Positions 32,624-45,247 of a stretch of DNA of 64,000 bases are shown here, one piece after another. The position numbers were made by a program, and so were the translations under genes. Under the pieces are notes generated by a model. The model was not told where the DNA came from. It did no database searches and saw nothing but the letters and a program-made list of their open reading frames with translations. The DNA is taken from NCBI GenBank assembly GCA_015039365.1, contig WION01000233.1, positions 1 through 64,000 on the forward strand, given 5' to 3'. Within the stretch, counting starts at the first letter, position 1. Each line of letters opens with the position of its first letter. This DNA comes from Amanita rubescens. Lineage: Eukaryota; Basidiomycota; Agaricomycetes; Agaricales; Amanitaceae.

Positions 32624-33977
32624 CGTGGTGCAGTAGTGTCGTTCCGGTAAACGTTATATAATCCAGGCGATGGAATGGCGGATCAAGCCAAAACTAACAA
32701 CCTGATGACTGCGAAAATTCGAGAAGTATAACCTTACTGAGAATCCGAGTTTCTTACCTGCGAATATACCGAATCCATCGACGAGTCAGTTCCGCAACGC
32801 CTGCGATGTAGTCAATCAGTGCCTCATGGGTTGCATGCGACTGATCGCATCCGCCTCATGCATTCCTTAACCCTTGGCGGGTCTCTGTGACCTGAGAATT
32901 GGAAGGCCGGGTGCCCGATGATATGTAAGAGCCAGTTGGCGGGTGATGAACAAAAGAGGAATGTGCCACGCGCATGGATGATAGCCGCAGGTTCAAAGTT
33001 CAAAGTTTACACTTTCTTACATCAAACCAAAATTCTTGTGATAGACTTTTCAAACAATCAGAACGGCTAGCAACACAACTCCGTAAAGGTAGAAAAAAAT
33101 GAATAGGCGGTCATTATCAATTTTTGGCGCGCGTGTATGAGACTAATCTTCTCTGCGGCAGCACGGATAAGAACTCGAGCCAGCTTGGGAGGCACTTCTT
33201 TCTTAGATATCTATCTATTGTGGTAACCCGCCGTGTGCGACTTGGAAACAGGAACAATTCACTTCTAGAATTCCATTGCACATGGCTACGACGTGGAACA
33301 CTTGCACCTGTCCGCCCTGCCTCTCGTCCACCCTGAGTTGTGTCAACCGCGCCGACCTGGGTACCTTTCCCGCAAGCCATTGCAAATCCCCAGGTGCCTG
33401 TACCTGTTGCATTTCCCCGGTCAAGTACATTCGTTCCTTGAGGGACGATTGCGTCAATTGACCGGTTGGCATACCAGCATCGCGCCTTTCTCTGGGGCGT
33501 GTATTGGCATCCCCTTTTGTAGGTGCTTGCAAAATTAAAATACCCACTTGCCGAGCAAAGCAGTATACTGCCCAGATCACACTGTTAATCGACAATGAAA
33601 CCATGCTTTAATATTATCGGACTGGATTTACACATGTGACTGGCTACCGCAAAACGGTCAGAGCGATCGTAGGACGGAAGACGACATACGATGTGGGATA
33701 TGTAGGCAAATTCATTTACCCAAAGTGCAATGACGTGCACAGCAGAGGCGAAAAAGATTTCAATTACTTAGAATATCATTTTGTGATGCGAGCATCCAAA
33801 AGGAGTACATTGAAACGATGCGGAACTGTTACCTAAACCGGAAGGTCTTCAGAAGCTCATCCAGACTGTTCGCCCCGTTCCCAGCCTACTAATTCTCTTT
33901 GTTATTTGCACACCCACATCTTCCTATATATCTGCTGAGTGACGCACCGCTGGACTCGGGCAATTATACAACCACAA
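32624..33977. other. Intergenic, no supported gene
   Basis: Frames up to 129 codons on the minus strand (33215-33604) lack domains and splice logic. Contains AAGTTCAAAGTTTA direct echoes near 32995-33010. No RNA gene seen. Confidence 0.45.
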
Positions 33978-34873
33978 ATGGTCGACCAAATGGAACCGCT
34001 AGAGAAGGTACACAAACATGAACCGAATAAACATGTTCTCTGCCAGTTGACAGCGTACAGCTTTTCCTTCAGGTTGAAGAAGAGACCGAGCGGCGTGCAG
34101 AGTTGGAAAGTCAGACCATCTCCCTTTCAGAGCCAACGACAAGGGGAGAGCCAACTACCAGTGCAGGCGGACCTTCTCTAACAAGGAATAATACTGCGAC
34201 GAGCGCTAACGGCACTGTGCGACGTAGAGGCGGCAGCGTATCAGTGACGCGTTTTGGTGAGGTACGTTTAGTGCTTTGCTGATTGATGAGATGTTCGGCT
34301 GCTAATTAGTATGGGGCCGGTGCTCCCCGTTTGGTATCGCAGTTATCGGCAAGCGACAGAAAAGACTCGTCGCGTTCTATAAACCCATCTCACATGGCTC
34401 TCTATCAAGCTCAGCAAGTCGTACGTCTCTCATGCCAATCCCCATCAATGAAGCTGATCAAAATGCAGAATGACAGCTTCGATTCATTTCCTCCAGGGAG
34501 TAAGTACGACGATGACGATGAGGAAATCGAGGGTGACCATCTCACTACTCAAGTGTACGGGTCAGCTCGGGGCGGTCTCTCAAAAGCGGTGGGGGACTTG
34601 CTTCCTCGTCGGTTGAGCAGATCTGGCTCCGAGCAGGTAATTTCAAAGTCAGTAATGGAACCTCCGATGGTAGTAGGGGTGCACGTGGAGGAGGCTACTG
34701 TAGAGTTAACGACGGAAGAACTACCCTGCGCTACCGTGCACGCAACGAATAGCGCCCGCAAACGTGGTGCATCATCAGGTTCCACGTCGTCGACTTGGGT
34801 GGAAAAAGCCAAGGACTTGACTCAGAAATTGCGACGGAGGAGCAAAACCGTGCTTTCACCGCCTGCTGCATAG
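33978..34873 (+). CDS. Hypothetical protein with acidic and basic low-complexity regions
   Basis: Exons 33978-34007, 34073-34261, 34310-34420 and 34469-34873 keep an open frame of 244 aa. It starts MVDQMEPLEKVEEETERRAE (short coiled-coil-like, charged), then Thr/Ser-rich TRGEPTTSAGGPSLT, an RRRG patch, an acidic cluster KYDDDDEEIEGD, and a basic C-terminus TWVEKAKDLTQKLRRRSKTV. The 48-nt intron 3 (GTACGT...GCAG) is a multiple of three and lacks stops, so reading through it would also give a protein. No domain recognised; could be a nuclear or signalling scaffold, but that is a guess. Confidence 0.6.
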
Positions 34874-35335
34874 GATTAGGCTGCCGTATACCCTTTCTAC
34901 GTTGCTGACCTGGTTGTCAATATGGCAACGTATAGTGATTACCCAATCTCCATGTACATAGATACCCACCTTAACGGCGTCTTATTAAATGAGTATAGGC
35001 TAATTATGGTAGCGTGAGAGCGAGATTCCGAGTTCCCTCCGAAAGGGTAAGCTGAGGGCAGATTGTGATACCGATCCACGGTTGAATAAACTCTCACAAG
35101 ATTTCCTTGGAAATGGACCTGACTCGTATGCGTCAAGTACATAATTGTATCCGAGTATTAATGTCACCGGCCTAGCTTCGCCTCTCTGCCTTGTCTCCCT
35201 CTCTCCTCCACTAATTGTCCTGTGTTCAGCCTCCCACGTGCAGCCCCTCCGGCTCACTATATATATAACTCCTCAGCTCTACGCAGCCGATTGTCAAACA
35301 ACCTTTATTCTCCCCAATTTTTTTTACGAGTCGTC
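34874..35335. other. Intergenic with TATA-type promoter of the next gene
   Basis: No gene. A run TATATATATAA at about 35257-35268 lies roughly 70 bp before the ATG at 35336 and is the probable core promoter of the gene at 35336-36286. Confidence 0.5.
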
Positions 35336-36286
35336 ATGTACACTCAACGTTACCCCCAGGTGCGTTGACATCTACTTCTCTGCTTCTATAGCTCATCTTT
35401 TTTTTCTCTCCATGTGCAGAGCGCTCCCCCATACCCTCTTCCCGCAGGCGGCCAGGATATCAGACGGAGACCTCTCCCACCCTGCCCATGTCGTTCGGCT
35501 CCCGTCTCACCCGCCATCAGCGTCATTGATACAACATTTGATGACCGAACACCGGCCAGCTTCCGTGAAATTCTTGACTCAACGACCCTGGCGGTTGGAT
35601 TTGATCAATCATGTTTGGAGGGTCTAACCGCCGATTTGCTCTACACGCCTACCAATGCCTTTGCCCAATCATGTTGGGACATCCTCTTCCCTGAGCAAGA
35701 CCCCGAGCCTGAACTTACGACGCCAATCTCCGGCCCACCTTCTTACCGGACGCTTCCCCAAATCTACATCCACCCTGGAGGCTCCACCAGTCATTCAACC
35801 ATTCAACCGCAAAGTCCGGAAAAGCGGAAGCGAGAAGAGGATTCGTATTCATTTATCGACACCGCATCCAGCGCCTTCTGGGATAGTGATGACGATGTCG
35901 AAGACGACAAATATGAAGTGGAAACACAGGACGTCAAGAGCTTTGTCAGCTTTGACGACGACGATGAGTCTGAAGTCTCGAGCTTCAGCCATATCGATGC
36001 GATCAAGAACCACCCCATTATCGACACCGATTTTTCTGTAAGCTGCATTTTTATTACACACGAGCGTCACTTACAATAGGGATAATAGGTCAAGGACGAT
36101 CTATTCCTAAATGATCCGTCCAAGGTTGACTGGAGACCGTCACTGATGTGTTGGGAAGACTCGCTCCCAATATCAGTCGTCTTCCGTGAGATGCCAGTGA
36201 GCAGCAAGCCTCCAAAGATGAGCAAGATGGCAGCACTGCGAGCGAAGATAAATATCCTACCATTTAGGTCTGCAGCGCAGGTATAA
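35336..36286 (+). CDS. Hypothetical acidic protein
   Basis: Exons 35336-35359, 35420-36037 and 36089-36286 give 279 aa. The tiny first exon encodes MYTQRYPQ; exon 2 continues SAPPYPLPAGGQDIRRRPLP, a Pro-rich N-terminus, ISVIDTTFDDRTPASFREIL and an SPEKRKREEDSYSFIDTASS segment with a possible bipartite nuclear localisation signal, then a strongly acidic stretch (WDSDDDVEDDKYEVE, SFDDDDESEVSSF). Exon 3 reads VKDDLFLNDPSKVDWRPSLM and ends KINILPFRSAAQV. A nuclear protein is plausible from composition alone. Preceded by a clear TATA box. Family not recognised. Confidence 0.65.
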
Positions 36287-38530
36287 TCCCTGGTAAGTTG
36301 GCCTCCCCCAACCCTTCCTGACAATCATTAACTTGAGCTCAACGCGCAGGTCTGAAAAAACGGAATTGACGTCCGTTGTACTTTTACCAATAATAATTGC
36401 ATCCCCTACAAAACAGTCCCATACTAGTAATACCTAGTCTATCCTTCACGACTTCTTGCTTTCATAGTCTCTTGTCTACTCATCCACGACCCTTCTGAAT
36501 CCACGAACTGACGTCACTCTTTAACCATCTTCCTCGTACCCGTGTCAGTGTAAAAAATGGGAATTTTTAGTCCCCGGCCCCCTCTCTATTCTGTGGAGTA
36601 GAATAGTTACCGAAACTCTCTCACATACTTCGTTCGGGCTTATTGTATGAGTTACTTTTGTGAGCAACTACTGTCTTTTGGCTGCTACTAGGTTGTGAGC
36701 TGCGCGGCGGACTTAAGGCATGCACATCTGGATGGGCGTCGTGACGGGAGTATTTTTCCCCGATCGGACCAAATTACATCTCCCGTTACGCGTTAGTGCC
36801 ATACCGTTGCGTCCAATGCGGTGTCCGCAAATATGCGCCATTGCGACACAATTGCGGTGGTTGTTAGCACATGTAAGTCACTACCCTGGAAAATCGTACA
36901 ATACATTTTGTTGTAGCCTGAGAGCCGCGCGCCGATCAAGCGAGCTGAGGTGCTGGTAAGGTTAGTCAATAGATCTACTTTATGCGTGGCATAAGGTAAG
37001 TAGCATACATGGACACTGAGGCCGCCGACATCCATATTCCATGACTTTCATCGAGTCGTCAACCATAGTATGAACTAATGACAGCGGCGGCCGTTGTGCG
37101 CTCAGGAGATAACCGGTACGTACGAGTGACCTTGACAACCCTGGCGTATCCAAGTGCCATATGGTGGTCAGTTTGTGTTGCCCTCTTCTGAAAATTCCCC
37201 GGCGCAGTTTAGCGTCAAGTGGCGGTGGCCGGTGGCAGTGATCACTGATACTGATAGCGGAGCAACAGCGTGCGCGGCTACTAAGCAGCAGACTAAACTA
37301 TACCTTAGCTAGTCACAATTCAGGCTAACAAATGGTTCCTCCACTAAATGCTCGGCTCCCGCTTCTAGTGCACTCAGTGACACTCTGTCCCCTGGTGCCC
37401 TGTTACTTAGTTCTACTAACAGTACTTACACATCAAGCAATTGCAAAGAGGAACGACTTACCACATGAACGTGCGATTCTCGCCACCAACCAGTGCACAC
37501 TATAGCTACCACCGTGGTGAGCTTACTAGACAATTGACGCGGTGATATCGGGACGGGCTTGAAGGACCTTGGTTAGAACTTCTCAACTTCTTTCCGACCT
37601 TGGCCCGCTTTCTTATTCTTTATTCTGATTTTTGGTCTCGCTTACGCCGCCGCCATCCTCTAACCACTCACGAATGTCACTGTCATCGCTATTTTTAATC
37701 CATTATGGGAGAAGCATAACCCTTACCTATTTTCCGTACTAAAACATTAAATTATGGAATTCAATTGAACGCACTTCGGCCGAGGTTTCCTTTTATATGC
37801 GTTGCATTATCGTTGGATATGTGATGCGATGGTGTAAGGATCATTATCTCATGTAGTGGGAATATCTTTTGTTTCCCTGATTTCATTTTTGCTTTCCATT
37901 TCGGGATGTGGTGAGAGTTGGCAACTTGTCACGTATCTGTGGGTGTGTTTTTTGTCTAGACAACCGTCTCGACGTCGACATCAGTAGTGACGACAATTAA
38001 CACAATTAACAATTCGACTTGCGGCGATTGATACACCCGTCGATCGTAGCCGCTAAGCACCTTGCCAACACCGATTTCGTCATATATGTTGTGTTTTTTC
38101 TAGGTCACGGTAATTGTCTCGACATCAGCAGCAACGACAATTGACACGATTAACAACTTGCGGAGATACGCCTTGTATCTTCCGGCAGCAACTTGCCAAC
38201 ATTGATGAAAATTGAGTCGTCAATTAAGCTTAAGCATGGTGTGTTCGTGTAGGTAACTGTACCGACATGAGCAACAAAGCCAATTAATACGTTTAACAGC
38301 ACCTCGATCGAAGCCGCTCAGCACTTGCCAACATTAATTCCATCATTAATCTCAACATTAACGTTGTTACAGAAACAGTTTGGTATGTCGTCTAGGAATC
38401 AGACATATAATTTACAATTCCACTACTGTACACAATTTGCGGAGACAAAAAAAAAAGCCAGTCCATAACTACATCCATAGTAACCGCGGAACTTCATTTT
38501 TTCCTTCGTCGTCGTCACTAATTTTAGTCC
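36287..38530. other. Gene-free stretch of 2.2 kb
   Basis: No frame over about 80 codons with any feature. The right part (about 37940-38390) is a degenerate tandem repeat listed separately; the remainder looks like unique AT-balanced sequence. Confidence 0.55.
37940..38390. repeat. Degenerate tandem repeat, about 145-150 bp x3
   Basis: Units begin near 37943, 38088 and 38239 with GTGTG(T)T and TAG, then (G/C)(T/C)CTCGACATCAG or a variant, GACAATTAACAC or GACAATTGACACG, ATTAACAA, CTTGCGG, and end with AGCACCTTGCCAAC or GCAACTTGCCAACAT. The third unit is the most diverged. Confidence 0.6.
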
Positions 38531-40287
38531 TCACAACCTCAACACAGCGGGCGAATGGGACGTGCTGAGTTCCACGTGGCCTCTGTCCTTGCCTTCCTCT
38601 GACCAACTGACGACGCCATTGACGTGATTTCCTTCTTTCTCGATTAACACATCCCTCTTTCGTCCTTCACCGCTCGGGTCGTGGACGTGCGGATTGGCCA
38701 AAACGGTCGGCCAGAAGCGGACGGTGGTCACTTCAAAACTGCCTTCATAGGTGGGCGGTAATACGACCTCGGCAGGAGCATGGGAAGCCGATACGTTTAC
38801 GAGCAATTTCGAGTCGACAGGGGCTTCGCGGATTCTAAGCGATACGGGCGAGTGGCATGTGATTGCTGAAATATCATAGATTCCTCCCTTGGCGTCTTTC
38901 TGGAAAGGGTTGAGAGCGACGTCCACGTTGACAATGCTATCAAGTGTTGAGGTAAGATAAGGGATATCATGAAATCGAAAGAGCTGATACGTACGTGTTT
39001 TCGGTAATCAGGTCAAGCTTTGCTGACCCTTCTGCGTCAGGGTTGAGGACTATGACGCCTTTGATGCGTTCATTGCGTGTCTTCAAGGCGAGAGAACCAG
39101 TAACGTTGAAAGCTCCCAAAATGCCGCCATTGTGAGAAGCGATGTAGAATGGGCCGGAACTTATGAGGTTGACGGAAACTGGACCATTCGACGTTTCGAT
39201 GGAACCCTTTCCAGCGACTAAGGACTGTAGGATGTCAAACACTTATGATCAGGAACGGTATGGGAATGGTGATATGTCGTTACTCACCCCTCCGAGGATA
39301 CCACCATTGGCACCTGTTAATGAGATGTCATCAAAGACGACGTGCTTTCCTACATTGCGGAACACCTGAGTGAAATTGGGCATGTCCGTCTCGAACTTCT
39401 TGATATGTAAAAGTTTGGAAGACTTGGACTTGGGGAGCTTAATCGTGACGTAGAATCTCAAGCCATGATGATGAGAGAATTGAGGTTCGTTAGGTGTCTG
39501 TCGTGAAAGGGTTAGATTGGGATAGGAACTTGATCAAAAGCACTTGCAAAGATTCCGATACCATTCTCCCCATCAGCGCGCGTGAATTGGCATACTTTGG
39601 CAATCTTCGGCCCACCAGGTCGTAGATAGTCGAGGTGAACCTTTACTTTAGCAACGTCGCTCTCCTTATCCGTTGTTATGATTTTGACCTGTCCACCAGA
39701 ATAGACGCCTCGCGAGAGGAAGAAGAGAGCCTCTGAATCGATGGGAAGCTCGAACTTTTCTTCCTTCTTGAATGGGAACGTAAGCGGAGCTTTTAGGATC
39801 TGTTTGAAGGAGGCTTTGAGAGGCATTTGGTCCGGTGTTTCATCGCCCCAAACACATCGTACGCGTTTCAGCTCGGGTGGAATAGGAAAATCTTCCTCTG
39901 TAGGCCAGTCCTCCTAAAGAGAGAACCGTTAGCATTGGGCGGCGATTGATAGGGTTTACTTACGAATGTAGCGTTGAAATGCGTAACAACCGTGACGCTC
40001 CGGACAAGAGCGCTCACAAGGACCCAGGTCGTCACTGCGAAAGCGACGGCGGCGAAGAACCGACGTATTAGTCTTCTGCGTCGACTTGGCTCCTGGTGTT
40101 GCATAGGGCAGACATAGAAATGGGGCAATACGGGGATCGGTTGGCCAGGATATGGTTGTTGCACATATGGCGCATAGGAAGGTGGTAGTTGCTGATCAAG
40201 TAGATCAGCGCCCTTCTCTGAACAGGAGGCGTTGCCAGGCTCTTTTGCTGGGATATTGGATGGTGGTTCTGGTATAGGCGAAGCCAT
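38531..40287 (-). CDS. Single-pass membrane protein with beta-rich ectodomain
   Basis: Five exons (40287-39964, 39913-39530, 39497-39288, 39224-38995, 38936-38531) give 517 aa. A Pro-rich cytosolic N-terminus (QQLPPSYAPYVQQPYPGQPI) is followed by RRRRLIRRFFAAVAFAVTTW, a basic flank and one membrane span at about residues 72-95. The remainder reads as repeated beta-strand elements with N-G-G-I-L-G motifs (LTGANGGILGGSL, IASHNGGILGAFN, TSNGPVSV), the pattern of DUF4097/DUF7330-like adhesin-type proteins of basidiomycetes; I am confident of topology, less so of the family name. One intron (39529-39498) is only 32 nt. Divergent from KRI1 with a 601-bp gap. Confidence 0.75.
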
Positions 40288-40888
40288 GGGAATCGCAAGG
40301 TTGGACGTAAGCCCTGTGTGCGCCGTATTATATATATCTTGCAGGAAGGGAGAGCTCAGGATGGAAATTGTTGCTGCGCATTATGCTGCGCACAGCCATG
40401 TGATGTCAGATAGATTCCTATCAGGGAATGCCCTTTTAGTATGCGGAGGTATAAAGTGACAACCTTATCATTGGCAACTTTACCGATGTCAAATGCATAT
40501 CCCATCAAAACGTATTTCTGTTTCTCATATCGGTGAATTGGTAGGGTGAAGAACGACGGCCTGCTGAAAGCTTGGGAGCTTGATGGTGGATCTCCACCGA
40601 CGGAGCGCTGGCTCCACACGCTCCAAAACGAAAATGCAGGACGAAATCTCTTATCTCTGGTGGTTTGTAAAATGTTCTTTCGAGTCATTTACTCGGGCAC
40701 AGCATAAGCACATGTTAGAGTCCTGACAGCCCTGTGCACAGTCAACATGTCAAGGCTGCTCATGGCGCTCAACTTTAAATACAGTCACCTCAATCTGATT
40801 GGTCCGATCACTTTCCAATTATGGAATCACTAACCACGTGGTTACGAGAACAACTTTTCAAATTGAGAGAAGAGCGACGCCGTACACG
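40288..40888. other. Divergent promoter region between membrane protein gene and KRI1
   Basis: No gene. A TATATATAT run at about 40331 lies on the side of the minus-strand gene. The in-frame extension of KRI1 to an ATG at 40799 is possible but unlikely. Confidence 0.45.
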
Positions 40889-43400
40889 ATGCTCTCGGAC
40901 TCTTCTGACAATGAAGAAACTCACCAGCTGACAGTAAACGAGCACTTCGCCAAAGCGTATCAGCATAGAAAGGAGCGAGAGGAACTGCAAAAACGTGAGT
41001 TAACACACTGCGCGCGTTTCGCATTTTTGACAGGTTACCGCGTGTAGTAAAAGACAAGTATGGGTCCGACTTCGAAGAGGAAGAAGGCTCTGATGAATCA
41101 ACAAACTCAGAGTCGGCCGAGTCTGAGGATGAAGACGGGCAAGAACTGACACCTGCTGTGGATGCTGCGATTCTGCGCACCTTGGCAATGATCAAGCGAA
41201 AAGATCCCGCGATCTACATTCCAGGAAAGGACGTATATAACGGTGCGTTACGCTTGCCTCCTAAATCCCGCCTGGCGTTCGAATAACGCGCCATTTATTA
41301 GAGGAAGAACAAAGAGTAACAAACCCTTCTTCACAAAGGGAAAAGAAAAAGGACCCCAAGGACAAGGCATGCCATTACAGTCACCAATATTTATTTCTCT
41401 CGTTTGTTGATGAGATATGTATGATACATCCAGTCCAAGCCTGTTACGCTACGCCAAGTAGCCTTTGAAGCTGTACTTGAAGGAGAGTCGCGGTCGCCAT
41501 CTCCTGAATTTGGAAAGCCGACGCATGTGGAGGAACAGCAAGTTCTGCGCAACGAAACGATTGCTGCCTTCCACGGTGCTGTCGCGGGTGAAGATGAAGA
41601 TGGGGATGAAAGTGATGAAGGTGGTGGTTTACTTGTTCCGCGGGAGAAAACAAAGGACGAGATGGAGAGAGAGGAAGAGGAGTATCGAGCCTACTTGAAG
41701 AAAGAAGTCGGCTCAGACTTGGAGGACCTGGTTACCGTTGAAAAGGTCAATGACGAGTTTGCGCAAGCCGAGAAGAGCTCAGATATTGAAGTTGACGCTA
41801 AAAAGAAGAAAAAGAAAAAGAAGAGCAAGGAGTCAAAAGTAAAGTCGAAAGAGCAGGAAGATCACGAGTTTCTTATGAGGTACGCGTTTTTTCTCTCTCT
41901 TTCCTCAAGTTATTAAATTGTTTTTAGTTACATCCTCAACCGTGGCTGGATAGACAAATCCAGTGGACATATCCCAACATACAAAGAAGTGACGTCCTCC
42001 AAAAAGTCGAAATCAAAATCCAAAGCAAAATCTCCTATAGCGCTCGCCTCCGAATCCGATTCTGAAGCAGCCCCAGATGCCGAGGGCGGAAGCGATGCAG
42101 GCGATTCCGAACTTGATTCCGACGCCTCGTTCGAAAGCCTCAACGACCATTTCGAATCATCCTATAACTTCCGGTTTGAGGAGCCCGGTGCTGATAAGAT
42201 CCCGACCTTCCCGCGGAACTTGCCCAATACCGTCCGTCGACAGGATTCGACGCGGAAGGATGCTCGTGCGCGAAAACAAGAACGGAAAGAGGCGGAACTC
42301 GAGCAAAAGCGAGAAGAAGTACGGAGGTTGAAGAATCTCAAGATGAAGGAAATCAGGAAGAAGCTGGAGATGATAGGCAAGGAAGGTGGCAGAGGCAAAA
42401 ACGTTGATGAGGATCAAGGTGAGCATAACTCCCGAAATGAGGATTCTGATTGTAACCATCATTTTTAGCGTTGCACCAACTCGATTTGGATGCAGAGTGG
42501 GATCCGGATGAGCACGACAAGCAAATGACAAGACTATATACGAACGATGCTGATGCTGTCGTAGACGAAGAGAAACCTATGTGGGAGGATGACATTGACA
42601 TTGGAGATATCCACGTTTCTGAGGATGAACAGCCTAATATCATCGATGATTCAAAGAAGGACAAAAAGAAGAAGAAGAAAAAGAAGAAGAAGGATGATGA
42701 TGAGAATCATATAGACGAAGGCGGAGTTGACATTGATGAGATGGATGCGGATGTCGTGCGCGACGATGATGAGGAAGAATGGGATGGAACAGAGGAAATG
42801 CGAAAGCGCAAGCTCAAGGAGTACATGGGCGAACTAGATGCGTTGGACTTCAACGATGTGGTACGTATATGCGCAAAGTTCTCGCCTATCAAAGTTGTGA
42901 ATAACATCCCGTTTTAGGTCGCCGGTATGAAAACGCGTTTCAGATATGCTCCAGTCAAGCCGGAATCGTTTGCATTGACGCCTGTTGAAATCCTGATGGC
43001 CACCGACCAAGAACTTAACCAATACGTTAGCATCAGAAAGTACGCGCCGTACCGGAGAGACGCGCAGTGGGATAATAACCGGAATGAGAAGTTACGTGAG
43101 CTTAAGAAGCAGATTGCGGAACGTATGGGCCGGGCTGGGATGGATGCCGGTGATGGTGAGGCGGATAGACATGCACGTGGATCGAAGCCCGCGAAGAAGA
43201 GGAAGGGCAGGAAGGAGCGGATGAAGGCCAAGGCTGCCACTGATACTATTGAAAATGGCGAGGAAGACGAGGCGAAGCAGCAAGGGAAGCGCGAGCGCGA
43301 AGATGAGGGGGAAGAAACGGTTGATGGCCAGGGCGAAGAAGACGCACACAAGAAAAAGCGTAAACGCCGGCACAAAAAGAAAGAAGCCGAGCTTGCTTGA
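40889..43400 (+). CDS. KRI1: Kri1-like ribosome biogenesis protein
   Basis: Seven exons (40889-40994, 41048-41242, 41302-41366, 41440-41879, 41928-42418, 42469-42860, 42918-43400) sum to 723 aa. Landmarks of the family: MLSDSSDNE start, VNEHFAKAYQHRKEREELQK, LKDKYGSDFEEEE, SYILNRGWID, SYNFRFEEPG, RRQDSTRKDARARKQERKEA, LDAEWDPDEHDKQM, and the C-terminal FRYAPVKPESFALTPVEILM / LNQYVSIRKYAPYR (Kri1_C). Yeast Kri1 binds the KH-domain protein Krr1 in the nucleolus and is needed for 40S subunit assembly. Long poly-Lys and acidic tracts fit a nucleolar protein. The intron at 41367-41439 has a GC donor (GCATGC). The first ATG that matches the family start is 40889. Confidence 0.95.
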
Positions 43401-43600
43401 TTAGATAGCACTTTCAACTCATTACGAGTATAACTTTTGCACAGTCGAAGATGCCACAACTACGTCAAAACGTCCCATGTCCATACATCGTTCAATTAAA
43501 AAATACAAATTGTGCAAATGTTCCAGAAAAGCCATGTGGAAGTAGCGTATAAATTAGAAGTCCATCTACGACTTGAAATTCATTTTGTTCGACGTCTGCC

Positions 43601-44554
43601 CTATGGCTCGTCACGGGGTTCTACAATAGTAGACATGCGAGATCCAGGTCGTTGCGGGGACCGAAGAGGCACTCGGGGTTTGTCCCTCACCAAGTAATTG
43701 ATAATGGCGATGTCGCTATTGGGGGATGGCAACATTGTATCATCCCTTTCTACCTTTGTTGGTGAGACGAGGTGGGAGGGAATGCTCATCGGCGGTGGTA
43801 GAGGAAAGGCCGAGAGGGATGGCGTATCCGAGTCTTGTTGGGGTGACGATATCGTTGACTGGGAATACACCGACATCGCGCTGAGAGTCGACGATCGCGA
43901 TACGGCACATTTAAGATTCTGTTTGGGTGAAGCTGGATTATGACGTGCCGTCATATCCTGCGCCGCAGCGGCCTGGACTTGAACCGTGACCGTCGGACCA
44001 TTCGTGTTCGCAATCATCTCCGAGGAATCATATCGTACGTGCTGGGGGTCTTCCGGCTGGACCATGAAGAACCCTTTCGACATGAGCGAGGGGAAAGGAG
44101 ATGTGAAACTGGGAACGAGGTACTTCTTCATCTCGTCATCTCCGTCATCGATGTCGTCCTCGGGTCTGTACAACTCCAACACGTAGTCTGCCGGTTGCAG
44201 CGAACGACCTTCAGATGCCAATCGGTAGTGCGGCTTACGCCCCAAAGCGTCCATCGAAGAACGAGCGTCGTTCATTAGTAGCGGAAGTCCGCCATCCGAT
44301 GGGCGCTCTGCATGTCGAGGTAGCCAGCCATCCGCTGGCTCTTTTTCGTGATCGATGCTAGTCCTCGCGCTCTTCGCCCATCGTTTCCGCCTCCACCAGA
44401 ATAACAAAGCTAGGAGAACGGCGAAGAGAATGCAAAATCCGGTTACCCCGCAGACGACAGCGACGAATGTGGTCATAGTCGACTTTGCATAGTGGGGCTC
44501 AGATGTAGCCGAAGGTGTAGCGGTCACGATAACGATCGTCGTTGAAAATGGCAT
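43601..44554 (-). CDS. Hypothetical single-pass membrane protein
   Basis: One open frame of 317 aa. A short Thr-rich N-terminus (MPFSTTIVIVTATPSATSEP) precedes a strong membrane span (TTFVAVVCGVTGFCILFAVL to LFWWRRKRW), then a basic stop-transfer patch and a long Ser/Pro-rich cytosolic tail. The plan is that of Mid2/SKG6-like single-span sensors with a very short outside part. A splice acceptor (CTTACAG) lies just 5' of the ATG, so an upstream exon with a signal peptide or a 5'UTR intron is possible; I could not identify the exon with confidence. Convergent with KRI1. Confidence 0.6.
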   Translation of the reverse strand: MPFSTTIVIVTATPSATSEPHYAKSTMTTFVAVVCGVTGFCILFAVLLALLFWWRRKRWAKSARTSIDHEKEPADGWLPRHAERPSDGGLPLLMNDARSSMDALGRKPHYRLASEGRSLQPADYVLELYRPEDDIDDGDDEMKKYLVPSFTSPFPSLMSKGFFMVQPEDPQHVRYDSSEMIANTNGPTVTVQVQAAAAQDMTARHNPASPKQNLKCAVSRSSTLSAMSVYSQSTISSPQQDSDTPSLSAFPLPPPMSIPSHLVSPTKVERDDTMLPSPNSDIAIINYLVRDKPRVPLRSPQRPGSRMSTIVEPRDEP

Positions 44555-45247
44555 CAGGAGTCTTGGTGCCTGTAAGTGGGGAAGAAGAAAGCGTGCTTAA
44601 TGATATCATTTCGAGGGGCATGAGGATATAAGAGGGTATTTGCGGAAGGACGGCGTCTGCACAGCCTCGTTGAAATCGAGACTGCCCGTGGTCCTTGGCA
44701 ATATCCCGTGCGTTGGCCGTTGGGTGATAAGGGGTGACACACATCGCACCGTGCCACTTCCGTGTGGCCCCGTGCACAGCATGCCGCGAAATCAATGTTG
44801 GTGTATTGTGTCGTCGCGGAGGCTGACGGATACCGCATCGATGACAATTTTATCTTGGAGCCGTTCGCAATCCTATTCGGAAAGTCTAGATGAAATACTC
44901 TTCAGAATAAACCCAGCAATAGAAAAAGAGACAAAACATGCGCGAATATTAGCGGGCATTGAAGCCGCGGGTGGGATATTACAACCCTGAGTATTCTTAA
45001 GCGATGAAATAAAGTAATCACCTTTATGTAAAGTTATATGACAGCGGTATCTATCATCTTCAAGGTTCGCAAGATGTTCCAGCTGAGCGAGTTACACGGG
45101 GTCGAAGTGGGTTATTGCCAAACAACAGGGAATACTTAGATTATGTGGTCAACTACAAAATAAGGTACTAGAATACATTTGAGATCACTCTATTAAGCAC
45201 CGATTGGCACCCACAGAAGGCAATATCAAATGAAGAAAGAGATCCCC
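44555..45247. other. Intergenic, no supported protein gene
   Basis: Upstream of the minus-strand membrane protein gene (possible 5'UTR intron) and downstream of the U2 snRNA gene. No coding signal. Confidence 0.45.

Noticed and set aside
33215..33604. 129-codon minus frame as a gene
   Set aside because: Overlapping frames of similar length on the other strand, no recognisable features.
42714..43459. Minus-strand frames of up to 181 codons over KRI1
   Set aside because: Antisense of Lys/Glu/Asp-rich coding sequence, which naturally lacks stops on the opposite strand.
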